This document shows, piece by piece, positions 24,718-32,137 of a stretch of 64,000 bases of DNA; position 1 is the stretch's first letter, and each line of letters begins with the position of its first letter. The stretch is taken from contig JAEWYO010000060.1 in NCBI GenBank assembly GCA_023395595.1, positions 1-64,000 on the forward strand, given 5' to 3'. The DNA comes from Bacillota bacterium (GTDB lineage Bacteria; Bacillota; Clostridia; Christensenellales; CAG-138). A program made the translations under genes and the position numbers. The notes beneath the pieces are model-generated. The model did no database searches. It was not told the origin of the DNA and was given only the letters and a program-made list of their open reading frames with translations.

Positions 24718-24836
24718 ATTGACTTATATGAAAGATAGTCTGTTTCTATTATCTATTCAGTATTTTTCATAGCCTGGCGGCTCATAGATGCTTGGTAATT
24801 TTATATAAGAGGCAGACTATCTTATAAAGAGTCAAT
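24718..24836 (-). repeat. Long inverted repeat enclosing hairpin copy 3 and reaching into the lacI 3' end
   Basis: The left arm 24718-24742 and right arm 24813-24836 pair over 11 bp (AAGATAGTCTG arm) and 7 bp (ATTGACT arm) with a small internal mismatch. The right arm includes the last codons and the TAA of the lacI-family gene, so the structure would form in an mRNA that runs from lacI into the transport genes. Confidence 0.7.
24755..24789 (-). repeat. 35-bp hairpin repeat, copy 3 (nearest lacI)
   Basis: Third copy, 76 bases from copy 2. The stem is one pair shorter (AGCC-GCCA-GGCU on the minus strand). This copy is enclosed by the inverted repeat 24718-24742/24813-24836. Confidence 0.75.
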
Positions 24837-25847
24837 TTTCTTCACCGAGCCACCGGGACGAAGTACCGTTTCAAACGTAAACTGGCGGTTTCGGCCGGGG
24901 TGTTCGATGAGCTCGATGATAGTCTTTGCGCAGGCAAGACCCATGTCTTCCGCAGGCTGCACGAGCGTGGTTAGCGTCGGAAGCGTGTACTCCGAAAGCT
25001 CTAGGCCGTCGATGGCGACCAGGGAACAGTCCGCCGGAACGTTCTTTCCGTGATCGCTGAGCGATTTGATCGCGGCAATCGCCATTACATCCGCAATGGC
25101 GAATATCGCGGTGAAACTATCATCCCTCGCAATCAGGCTACTGGTCGCCTCATAGATTGCGTGCATGTCTGAAAAGGTACCCGTGCAGGCGACGAGGTTC
25201 GGATCAAACGGAATTCCGTGTTTGGCGAGCGCGTCTTTATAGCCCTGAAACCGTAGTTCGCTGATGGATTTGTCGCAGTCGTTGTCGGTCAGGATGGCGA
25301 TCTTCCTGTGCCCCAGCGCAACGAGTGTGTCCACCGCGTCCCGCGCGGCTTGCTTGTCGTCGATGGCGACGGAGCTGTATGCTCCCGCGTCGAGTGTGCC
25401 AAAGGTATTGGTATAGGTGCAAAACACGCTGGGGACATTGATGAGGCCCATCTCCTCCGGCGAATAGTTGAAACGACCGCCGAGGAAGAGAATGCCGATG
25501 AGCTTTCTTTCGTTGGTGAGCTGCGCGCCGATGCGAAGCTCGTCCACCGAGGTATCCATGTGGTGGAGTTCCAACGTGTAGCCGCGCAGTGTGATTTCGC
25601 GGTCGATGACTTTGATGAGTTTTGCAAAGAACGGGTTGTTGATGCCTTTGACGAGCAGCGCAATCGTGTCCGAACTGGTGCGCACAAGGTTTCTCGCGCT
25701 GGTGTTGGGAATATAGTGCAGCTCGTTGACCGCGCGAAGTACTTTTTCCCGCGTCTCCTCGCTCACGTCCGGATGGTTGTTGAGCACGCGGGAAACGGTG
25801 CTGATTGCAACCCCGCAGTGAAGCGCGATGTCCTTGATATTCGTCAT
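24822..25847 (-). CDS. LacI family transcriptional regulator of the sugar importer
   Basis: A 341-residue repressor. The N-terminal helix-turn-helix MTNIKDIALHCGVAISTVSRVLNN and the hinge region (TSARNLVRTSSDTIALLVKG) lead to a periplasmic-binding-protein-like ligand domain to the C-terminus. The start at 25847 gives the canonical MTNIKDIA. The ORF can be extended upstream, but without family support. AAAGGAAC lies about 14 bases upstream of the ATG, a little far. Its promoter is a perfect sigma-A consensus with an overlapping palindromic operator, so it is very likely autoregulated. No terminator is seen between it and the binding-protein gene, so the whole importer may be transcribed from this promoter. 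Confidence 0.93.
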   Translation of the reverse strand: MTNIKDIALHCGVAISTVSRVLNNHPDVSEETREKVLRAVNELHYIPNTSARNLVRTSSDTIALLVKGINNPFFAKLIKVIDREITLRGYTLELHHMDTSVDELRIGAQLTNERKLIGILFLGGRFNYSPEEMGLINVPSVFCTYTNTFGTLDAGAYSSVAIDDKQAARDAVDTLVALGHRKIAILTDNDCDKSISELRFQGYKDALAKHGIPFDPNLVACTGTFSDMHAIYEATSSLIARDDSFTAIFAIADVMAIAAIKSLSDHGKNVPADCSLVAIDGLELSEYTLPTLTTLVQPAEDMGLACAKTIIELIEHPGRNRQFTFETVLRPGGSVKKIDSL

Positions 25848-26028
25848 AGCCGTCCAACATGTTCCTTTATCTGGATTCAAAGCAGGCGAAGCCGGAGTGA
25901 TTTCCAAACGCCGGCAAAACAGCAGGCGAATGGAGGGCGATATCTTGTTTTGGTTTATTTACTGTCGGTGTTTGGTGCGGCGAGTTGCCGTTGAAGAAAG
26001 CATCGATTCGGAAAAATTTGCTGTCATT

Positions 26029-26070
26029 GTGTGGAAACGTTACTGGAAACGATACTGGAAACGTTTCCAG
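26029..26070. promoter_or_regulatory. Operator array: three 12-bp repeats ending in a perfect palindrome
   Basis: Three tandem 12-mers (26029-26040, 26041-26052, 26053-26064) each contain TGGAAACG. The third continues into the perfect 16-bp palindrome CTGGAAACGTTTCCAG (26055-26070), a typical LacI-family operator with a central CG. It lies just downstream of the lacI transcription start. Confidence 0.85.
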
Positions 26071-26083
26071 AACTTGCAAACAC

Positions 26084-26112
26084 ATTATATCCAACCCGAT
26101 TACGCTTGTCAA
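26084..26112 (-). promoter_or_regulatory. Perfect consensus sigma-A promoter of the lacI-importer unit
   Basis: Minus strand TTGACA (26107-26112), 17-base spacer, TATAAT (26084-26089). Transcription should start near 26076, directly before the operator, so bound repressor would block initiation or early elongation. The 528-base gene-free region 25848-26375 holds this promoter, the operator and the promoter at 26252. Confidence 0.9.
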
Positions 26113-26251
26113 CAGAAATTTAGTACGTGAAGTTCCGCACAGGCGGAATTCTGCCCTCGTTTATACAAGAAGAAGTAGAATCTTACTTTTTCACGGTAGA
26201 AAGTGCAAGGCAAAAGTTTTCCGAAATGTCACCGAGCACGAGCAGGGCGTT

Positions 26252-26260
26252 TGATATAAT
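26252..26260 (+). promoter_or_regulatory. Extended -10 promoter of the DUF2271 gene
   Basis: TGATATAAT, an extended -10 without a good -35. The leader to ATG 26376 is about 110 bases and shows no recognised riboswitch. Confidence 0.5.
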
Positions 26261-26375
26261 CAGTTGACGATTCAAAACAAATCACGAAACGAGAATCTGT
26301 ATGTGCCGAATGGCTTTTTCGGGGGATCAAGCATGTTCAGCACGGATTTTTGCAATATAAGAGGGAGACTTCATC

Positions 26376-26972
26376 ATGAAAAAGACAATTGCATTCCTGT
26401 TCATCACGGCGACGTTGCTGCTTGGGTTCGGTTGCGCGTCCGCTCCGGCGCAGGAGCAACCCGACAACGACATTGTTGCCGTTACGTTTGATTTTGCAAA
26501 GCAGAGCGGCTATGCGTCCAACCAGTTCGCCGTGTGGGTGGAAGACGCAGGCGGTAAGCTCGTCAAGACGCTGTTTGTTACAAACTTCACCGCAAACGGC
26601 GGTTACCAGAAGCGGCAGGATGCGATTCCCGTTTGGGTGTCGCGCGCGGCGGCAAGCGAAGGTGTGCCGGATGGAATCTCCGGCGCAACACCGAAATCCG
26701 GCTCACTGCGTTATGTTTGGGATTTGACCGACCAGAGTGGCACGCGCGTTGCGAACGGAACCTATACGATCTATGTGGAAGGCACACTGCGCTGGAAAAA
26801 TCATGTGTTATATTCCGGAGAGATCGTCCTAGATGGCAACGCCACTTCTACGGAGGGCACGGCGGAGTATACCTATGCTGCGTCCGATGAGCAAGCCGCG
26901 CTGAACGCCGACGCACCTGAGAACGCAATGATCAGCAACGTAAAGGCAGAATATATTCCGCCGAAGCAATAA
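26376..26972 (+). CDS. DUF2271 family lipoprotein
   Basis: A 198-residue exported protein. The signal peptide MKKTIAFLFITATLLLGFGC ends at Cys20 as lipobox. The DUF2271 pattern is visible in QFAVWVEDAGGKLVKTLFVTNFTANGGYQKRQDAIPVW near residues 48-85 and in the Ig-like segment YVWDLTDQSGTRVANGTYTIYVEG near residue 112, which also resembles the FlgD-Ig fold. The role of the family is unknown; some members lie beside iron or PepSY-type genes. SD AGAGGGAGA precedes ATG 26376. No partner gene adjoins it: the next gene has its own promoter. Confidence 0.75.
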   Translation: MKKTIAFLFITATLLLGFGCASAPAQEQPDNDIVAVTFDFAKQSGYASNQFAVWVEDAGGKLVKTLFVTNFTANGGYQKRQDAIPVWVSRAAASEGVPDGISGATPKSGSLRYVWDLTDQSGTRVANGTYTIYVEGTLRWKNHVLYSGEIVLDGNATSTEGTAEYTYAASDEQAALNADAPENAMISNVKAEYIPPKQ

Positions 26973-27319
26973 ATTGCAAAACTCGCCGTCTGTGGCGCGG
27001 CGGAGCAAGACCAAGCCGGGTTCGTCGGCACTGTTCAGCCTGCGCCGGGGGTGCGTCGAATGAATCGGCGGGTGAATGGGCTTTCGCCGATCAAAACGAG
27101 CCGTAAGATACCAGCGGGAATTGGTTGAAACGTTCTAAACAATAGGAGAACGGGCGCTTATAAACACCGTTTAGCGCGTTTGACAACGAGATTCTTGGCG
27201 TGCTACAATCGTTTCGGCGGCGCTTTGCGGCGTTTGGTTTGTGCATCCTTTCGCGGCACAAAGCGACCCGCAATCGGTGGTTTTCCGCCCGACAACCAGA
27301 CAGGAAAGAGGAACGCAGG
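26973..27319 (+). other. Spacer with promoter of the priming transferase gene
   Basis: 347 bases with no supported gene. An imperfect hairpin without a T-run lies near 26991-27015. The consensus promoter at 27180-27209 is the only other clear signal. Confidence 0.5.
27180..27209 (+). promoter_or_regulatory. Promoter of the priming transferase-RmlA gene
   Basis: TTGACA (27180-27185), 18-base spacer, TACAAT (27204-27209). Transcription from about 27216 excludes a start at 27200 and leaves a leader of about 100 bases before GTG 27320. Confidence 0.75.
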
Positions 27320-29674
27320 GTGTCCAAATATTCACCGAAGCGATTCAAAGGCACGATCATATTACTGTGCAAACTGGCGATTATGGCGCTTACCGTTGGC
27401 GCCTTTTTGTATTTGGTGACGCATTTTTATCCGGAGACCGACTTCTGGTTCAAAGGATATTTGGTGTTTGTTTTTCTGTATTTCGTGGTGTTCCTTGCGT
27501 TCGCCTCGACCTACCGCTGCTTTAGCATCGGAACGATGCGCTATCGCGAACTGCTGTTCACCTATATTCTTTCGTCGTTTCTCACGAATTTTATCTTCTA
27601 TTTCATTCTATCCCTGACGGCAAAACAGCTTTTGAAGATGGGGCCGATTTCGGTCATGATGCTGGTACAGTGGGCGGCAGCCGCGCTGCTCTATTTCGGT
27701 GCGGATAGGATCTACTATGTGCTCTATCCCGCACGGGAGAGCATCGTCGTTTGCTCGAAAGACAAGCACGAGGCGACTGTTTTTCGCAAGATCGACTTGA
27801 TGAAAGAGCGCCATACGATCAATTTGCTCGTCACGGAAGCGCAGGGCGCGGAGGCGATCAAGCGCGCTATGGAGCCGTATTCCACCGTGTTTATGGGCGA
27901 TATATCGCGCGAACTGCGGCTGGAACTCACCGAGTATTGCTTTGAACAAAACAAGCGCCTCTTTGTGCTGCCGACTGTGGAGGATATCATCTTTCATAAC
28001 GCGAGCGAGACCATCGTTGGAGATTCGCTCGTGTATCAGTGCAAAAACCATACGTTTTCAACTGAGCAGGCGGCGGTCAAGCGTGTCATGGACATTGTGA
28101 TTTCGCTCATCGGAATCATCCTCACAAGCCCGATCATGCTGCTTGCCGCGCTGATCATCAAACTCCAAGACGGCGGGCCGGTGTTCTTTACGCAGGTGCG
28201 CTACACCCGCAATTATCAAACATTTACGCTGCTCAAATTCCGCAGTATGATCGTAGACGCGGAGAAGGACGGCGCCCAGTTCACAAAACCGGGAGACAGC
28301 CGTATCACACCCTTTGGCCGGTTTATGCGCGCAACACGTGTGGATGAACTGCCTCAGTTTTTCAATATTCTGCATGGGGAAATGTCCCTCGTCGGCCCGC
28401 GCGCGGAGCGGACGGAGAATGTGGACTTCTACTGTGAGCGCATGCCGGAGTTCCGTTATCGCATGAAGGTGAAGGCGGGATTGACGGGTTACGCGCAGAT
28501 CTATGGCAAATACAACACCAACTTTGAGGACAAGCTCAAGCTGGATATGCTCTATATCGAAAACTGCTCGATCATGCGCGACCTTCAGCTGATCTTCATG
28601 ACCTTCAAAGTGCTTTTTATGGCGGAAGAGAGCACGGAAGGGTTTGGCGTTAGCAATCTTTCCGAAATGGATCAATCCTGCGAAACATGCGAAGAACCCT
28701 TCGCAATCAACGCGGAACAGCCCAAGGGCAACAGCGAAGCGGATGCCATACCGGAGCGCACATCCCTTGAACCGCAATCCGAACGCAGGGAAACGCATAT
28801 GAAAGGCATCATTCTCGCGGGCGGGCGTGGAACCCGCTTTTATCCGAGCACGAAGGCCGTCAGCAAGCAGCTACTTCCCGTCTATGACAAACCGATGATC
28901 TACTATCCGCTTTCCGTGCTGATGCTGGCGTCGATCAAAGACGTACTGATTATCTCCACGCCGGAAGACACACCCATGTTCGAGCGGTTGCTTGGCACGG
29001 GAGAACGGCTTGGAATGCGCTTTTCCTACAAGGTGCAGGAGACGCCGCGCGGACTTGCGGATGCGTTTATTCTCGGCGCAGACTTCATTGGCGACGATCC
29101 GGTTTGCCTGATCCTTGGCGACAATGTCTTTTTCGGTCAGGATCTGACCGCAACGCTCAACAGCGTCATGGAGCGTACCTCCGGTGCAACGGTATTCGGC
29201 TATCCCGTTAAGGACGCGCGCGCGTTTGGCGTTGTGGAGTTCGATGAGAACAACCGTGTCATTGGCATCGAGGAAAAGCCGGAGCACCCCAAGTCCAACT
29301 TTGCTGTTCCAGGACTGTATTTTTACGACAACCGCGTGGTGGAGATTGCAAAGCACATCCGCCCGTCTGCGCGCGGTGAAATTGAAATCACGTCCATCAA
29401 CAACGCGTACCTCACACTCGGAGAGCTGCACGTGGAGCTGCTCGGCCGTGGAATGGCATGGCTGGATACCGGCTCGCCCGAGGGTATGTTAAAGGCTGCG
29501 GAATATGTGGAAGCGGTTCAGGCGCGACAGGGATTCTATATCTCCTGCATCGAAGAAATCGCCTGGCGGCGCGGGTTCATCACCACCGAGCAGCTCAAAA
29601 AGCTCGGAGACGAGCTGCGCATGACGGAGTATGGACAGTACCTGTTGGCACTTGTGCGGGAGAAGACGGAGTAA
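27320..29674 (+). CDS. Fused priming sugar-phosphate transferase and glucose-1-phosphate thymidylyltransferase
   Basis: A 784-residue continuous frame with two enzymes. Residues 1-490: four N-terminal helices, a cytoplasmic segment, then a polyprenyl-phosphate sugar-1-phosphate transferase of the WbaP/EpsL type (VKRVMDIVISLIGIILTSPIMLL, FRSMIVDAEKDGAQF, RVDELPQFFNILHGEMSLVGPRAE), which starts lipid-linked glycan synthesis. After an acidic linker, residues 494-784 are a full RmlA (MKGIILAGGRGTRFYPST, KQLLPVYDKPMIYYPLS, LGDNVFFG, WLDTGSPEGML) making dTDP-glucose. GTG 27320 has SD AGAGGAA. An internal SD (CAGGGAA) precedes ATG 28799, so free RmlA could also be made. The fusion is unusual; elsewhere these are separate proteins of one pathway. 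Confidence 0.85.
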   Translation: MSKYSPKRFKGTIILLCKLAIMALTVGAFLYLVTHFYPETDFWFKGYLVFVFLYFVVFLAFASTYRCFSIGTMRYRELLFTYILSSFLTNFIFYFILSLTAKQLLKMGPISVMMLVQWAAAALLYFGADRIYYVLYPARESIVVCSKDKHEATVFRKIDLMKERHTINLLVTEAQGAEAIKRAMEPYSTVFMGDISRELRLELTEYCFEQNKRLFVLPTVEDIIFHNASETIVGDSLVYQCKNHTFSTEQAAVKRVMDIVISLIGIILTSPIMLLAALIIKLQDGGPVFFTQVRYTRNYQTFTLLKFRSMIVDAEKDGAQFTKPGDSRITPFGRFMRATRVDELPQFFNILHGEMSLVGPRAERTENVDFYCERMPEFRYRMKVKAGLTGYAQIYGKYNTNFEDKLKLDMLYIENCSIMRDLQLIFMTFKVLFMAEESTEGFGVSNLSEMDQSCETCEEPFAINAEQPKGNSEADAIPERTSLEPQSERRETHMKGIILAGGRGTRFYPSTKAVSKQLLPVYDKPMIYYPLSVLMLASIKDVLIISTPEDTPMFERLLGTGERLGMRFSYKVQETPRGLADAFILGADFIGDDPVCLILGDNVFFGQDLTATLNSVMERTSGATVFGYPVKDARAFGVVEFDENNRVIGIEEKPEHPKSNFAVPGLYFYDNRVVEIAKHIRPSARGEIEITSINNAYLTLGELHVELLGRGMAWLDTGSPEGMLKAAEYVEAVQARQGFYISCIEEIAWRRGFITTEQLKKLGDELRMTEYGQYLLALVREKTE

Positions 29675-29860
29675 CCTTCCCAACGGCTCTGTTTTTTGGC
29701 GATAAGCGTCGAGACAATCCTCTGGTATCGGGACGATGGGGAATGGCTGGAGTACGTGTTCCTGGGGCGTATATTCGGATTATTATGCGCGTGCGGATGC
29801 GCCGCCTGTTGTGAATAACTGAACAATAAACCATGCATATTCATGAATAAATGAAATGGT

Positions 29861-29900
29861 GCAAAGCATGCGCGTGTGACGTTACTGCGCATGCTTTTGC
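29861..29900 (+). terminator. Probable terminator downstream of the fused gene
   Basis: A 13-bp stem (29861-29873 with 29887-29900, one bulge) and a 13-base loop, with TTTT inside the 3' arm. It lies about 190 bases after the stop codon. Confidence 0.6.
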
Positions 29901-30004
29901 ATCGTTATGTAATATAGTTCCTAATATTCCCATGAAAGAGCGAAAATAAGCAAAAAAGAGATAAAACACCCCGAAACTGTTACATTCAAAATGTTTGGTT
30001 GAAA

Positions 30005-30032
30005 TTGTCTAACCATTAGTGTACTATACAAT
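30005..30032 (+). promoter_or_regulatory. Promoter of the EAL protein gene
   Basis: TTGTCT (30005-30010), 16-base spacer, TACAAT (30027-30032), about 34 bases before GTG 30066. Confidence 0.55.
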
Positions 30033-30065
30033 AAGTGAAACTATTCGAACTGGAGCAGCGCGGGC

Positions 30066-32015
30066 GTGAAATACATAATCGTTCCAGAATTTATCTCCTG
30101 CGTTCTATTGGCGCTGATCAGCGTCTATATGATGTTTGACAAAAAAACGGCATCCCCGAAGGAAATTACCTTTCGCATCACGCTGGCGTTCTCTATACTC
30201 TCCATCGTCAACAACATCATCTCCATCTACGCAATCGAAAACGCGGCGAAAGTGCCCGTCTTGATCAATATTTATCTCAACACATTCTACTATTTCTCCG
30301 TTGCCGTTATGACGACAATGGTGTCAATCACAACCTATTTTACGATGTTTGAAGGGCGATACGACGACCCGCGGCTCAGAAGCGCGACCGTTGTTTCGCT
30401 TTGCTTCTTTGTTTTGGAAATCGCTCTGGTGGTGATCAATCTGCATACAGGTTGGCTGTTCTATTTTGACGAAAACCACCTGTACCATGCGGGCGCGTTC
30501 ACCGCATTGGGGATCGTGTTTCTAGCCGTAGCGATTGTAAACATACTCCTGTTTGGCATTTTGGAACGCAAGCGGGTCAAAAAATCCTTCCGGCTGATTC
30601 TGTTCATTCTTCCATCGGTCGCGGCACTGATGGGATTCTTCCAATTCTTATTTCCCACAACAATTCTCAGCGGAACCATCATCGGGTTTTCGCTTTTGAC
30701 ACTCTTTATCGCGGGACAGCAGCAGCGCGCGCGGGTGGATGCACTGACTGAGCTTTCCAGCAGAGAGGCGTTCTTTCACGACATCAGCCGCCTCTGCCGC
30801 AAGAAAACACCGTATCGGATCATCATCATCGCCTTGCGAAACTTCAAACAGGTCAACGGGCAGCTGGGGCAGCGCGCCGGTGATGCGATGCTGTATGCTC
30901 TCGGCACATATCTATCACATCTGGAGGCACGCGCTGTCGCTTATCGTACCTCCGGTGTGCAGTTTACTCTGCTTGTGACAAACATGACACAAGAGGCGTA
31001 TGAGGCGCTGTTTGCATCCGTCATTGAGCGCTTCTCTCAACCTTGGAAGACGGATGTCTGTCAAGCCGAGCTGCGCGCGCTCTTTGCGGATATTCAGTGC
31101 CCGGAGCACGCAGCGGGGGTGGATGAAGTCATCGCCTCGCTGGAATATGCGACGCGCCTGGCCAAGCAGGACCCGAACGGCAAACCTGTTCGTTTTTCAG
31201 AGCGGCTCAAGGAACAGTTTGCGCGGCGTAACTATGTGATTGCGCAGATGGAAAAGGCGCTTCGGGACGATCTGTTCTATCTCAACATTCAGCCGGTCTA
31301 TGATATACAAAAACAGCAGTTTACCGGCGGCGAAGTGCTCCTGCGTCTCAATGAAGACACGGGTAGACCGATTTCGCCGGGCGAGTTCATTCCGATTGCG
31401 ATTGAAATCGGGATTGCGACGAAACTTGGTATGATGGTTATGGAGAAGGTTTGCCAGTTTTTGCAGGCGAACCGCTGCGTGGACATCGGCTGGCTTTCGA
31501 TCAATGTATCATCCCAGCAGGATGAGTTTGACGACACTGTCCATCATTTGGAGATGCTTCTCGAGCACTACGGGGTCGAACCGCGGCGCATCAAGTTGGA
31601 GATCACCGAGATGGTGCTGCTGGAAGACCTCGAACGTGCGCATGCGACGATGGACGAACTCAACCGCCGCGGAATTGGTGTTTATCTGGACGATTTCGGT
31701 ACGGGATACAGCAATCTGGTCAATGTCATGACACTGCCCTTTGAGTGTGTGAAGATTGACAAAGGCTTCATTCGCAATATCGCAAACAATCCCAAATCGT
31801 GCGGGATGCTGCAAACGGTGGTTTCCGGCTTACAAAGCATGAAGGTCACAGCGCTTGCCGAGGGGGTTGAAACCGAGGAGCAGGACACCATCGTGCGAGA
31901 GCTTGGTATTGACCGCATTCAGGGTTATTACTATGCGCGCCCGATGCCGACGGACGAGTTTGTCTGGCTGATCAGCCAGAGAGGGACGCCCGAAACGATA
32001 CTGACGAACCCCTGA
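30066..32015 (+). CDS. Membrane c-di-GMP phosphodiesterase (degenerate GGDEF plus EAL)
   Basis: A 649-residue protein. Residues 1-215 hold about seven membrane helices, a likely sensor. A GGDEF-like domain (about 220-370) starts with DALTELSSREAFF, but the catalytic loop reads TSGVQF instead of GGDEF, so it cannot make c-di-GMP. The EAL domain (about 395-640) keeps its motifs: EVLLRL, SINVSSQQ, LEITEMVLLED, LDDFGTGYSNL, VKIDKGFI, AEGVETEEQ and QGYYYARP, so phosphodiesterase activity is expected. The start is GTG 30066 with GGAG 10-13 bases upstream. Its place beside the polysaccharide priming gene suggests, as inference, control of surface glycan or motility. Confidence 0.9.
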   Translation: MKYIIVPEFISCVLLALISVYMMFDKKTASPKEITFRITLAFSILSIVNNIISIYAIENAAKVPVLINIYLNTFYYFSVAVMTTMVSITTYFTMFEGRYDDPRLRSATVVSLCFFVLEIALVVINLHTGWLFYFDENHLYHAGAFTALGIVFLAVAIVNILLFGILERKRVKKSFRLILFILPSVAALMGFFQFLFPTTILSGTIIGFSLLTLFIAGQQQRARVDALTELSSREAFFHDISRLCRKKTPYRIIIIALRNFKQVNGQLGQRAGDAMLYALGTYLSHLEARAVAYRTSGVQFTLLVTNMTQEAYEALFASVIERFSQPWKTDVCQAELRALFADIQCPEHAAGVDEVIASLEYATRLAKQDPNGKPVRFSERLKEQFARRNYVIAQMEKALRDDLFYLNIQPVYDIQKQQFTGGEVLLRLNEDTGRPISPGEFIPIAIEIGIATKLGMMVMEKVCQFLQANRCVDIGWLSINVSSQQDEFDDTVHHLEMLLEHYGVEPRRIKLEITEMVLLEDLERAHATMDELNRRGIGVYLDDFGTGYSNLVNVMTLPFECVKIDKGFIRNIANNPKSCGMLQTVVSGLQSMKVTALAEGVETEEQDTIVRELGIDRIQGYYYARPMPTDEFVWLISQRGTPETILTNP

Positions 32016-32034
32016 AAACGAATGCATACATGAA

Positions 32035-32064
32035 ACAGCGCCGCGGTGAAAACCGCGGCGCTGT
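32035..32064. terminator. Terminator-like hairpin between the EAL gene and proS
   Basis: A 13-bp perfect GC-rich stem (32035-32047 with 32052-32064) with a GAAA tetraloop. No T-run follows, so termination may rely on stem strength. The genes converge here. Confidence 0.7.
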
Positions 32065-32137
32065 GTGTATTGCTTATTATGTGGGGATCTCTCCTGCAGA
32101 AAAGAAAGAGTACTCACGGGAACATAGAACGCTGGGA

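Larger units (their letters stand above)
29675..30065 (+). other. Spacer with terminator and promoter
   Basis: 391 bases without a gene. It holds a long-stem terminator (29861-29900) and the promoter of the EAL gene (30005-30032). The rest is AT-rich. Confidence 0.5.

Noticed and set aside
24600..24800. The hairpin repeats as a CRISPR-like array
   Set aside because: Only three units; the spacers (about 39-41 bases) are AT-rich with no cas gene nearby, and the units carry internal hairpins in a 5' leader position.
28650..28800. A frameshift or assembly error joining two genes in the transferase-RmlA frame
   Set aside because: The linker codons look like real coding sequence and there is no sign of a broken stop. 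Kept as a true fusion, though reads should be checked.
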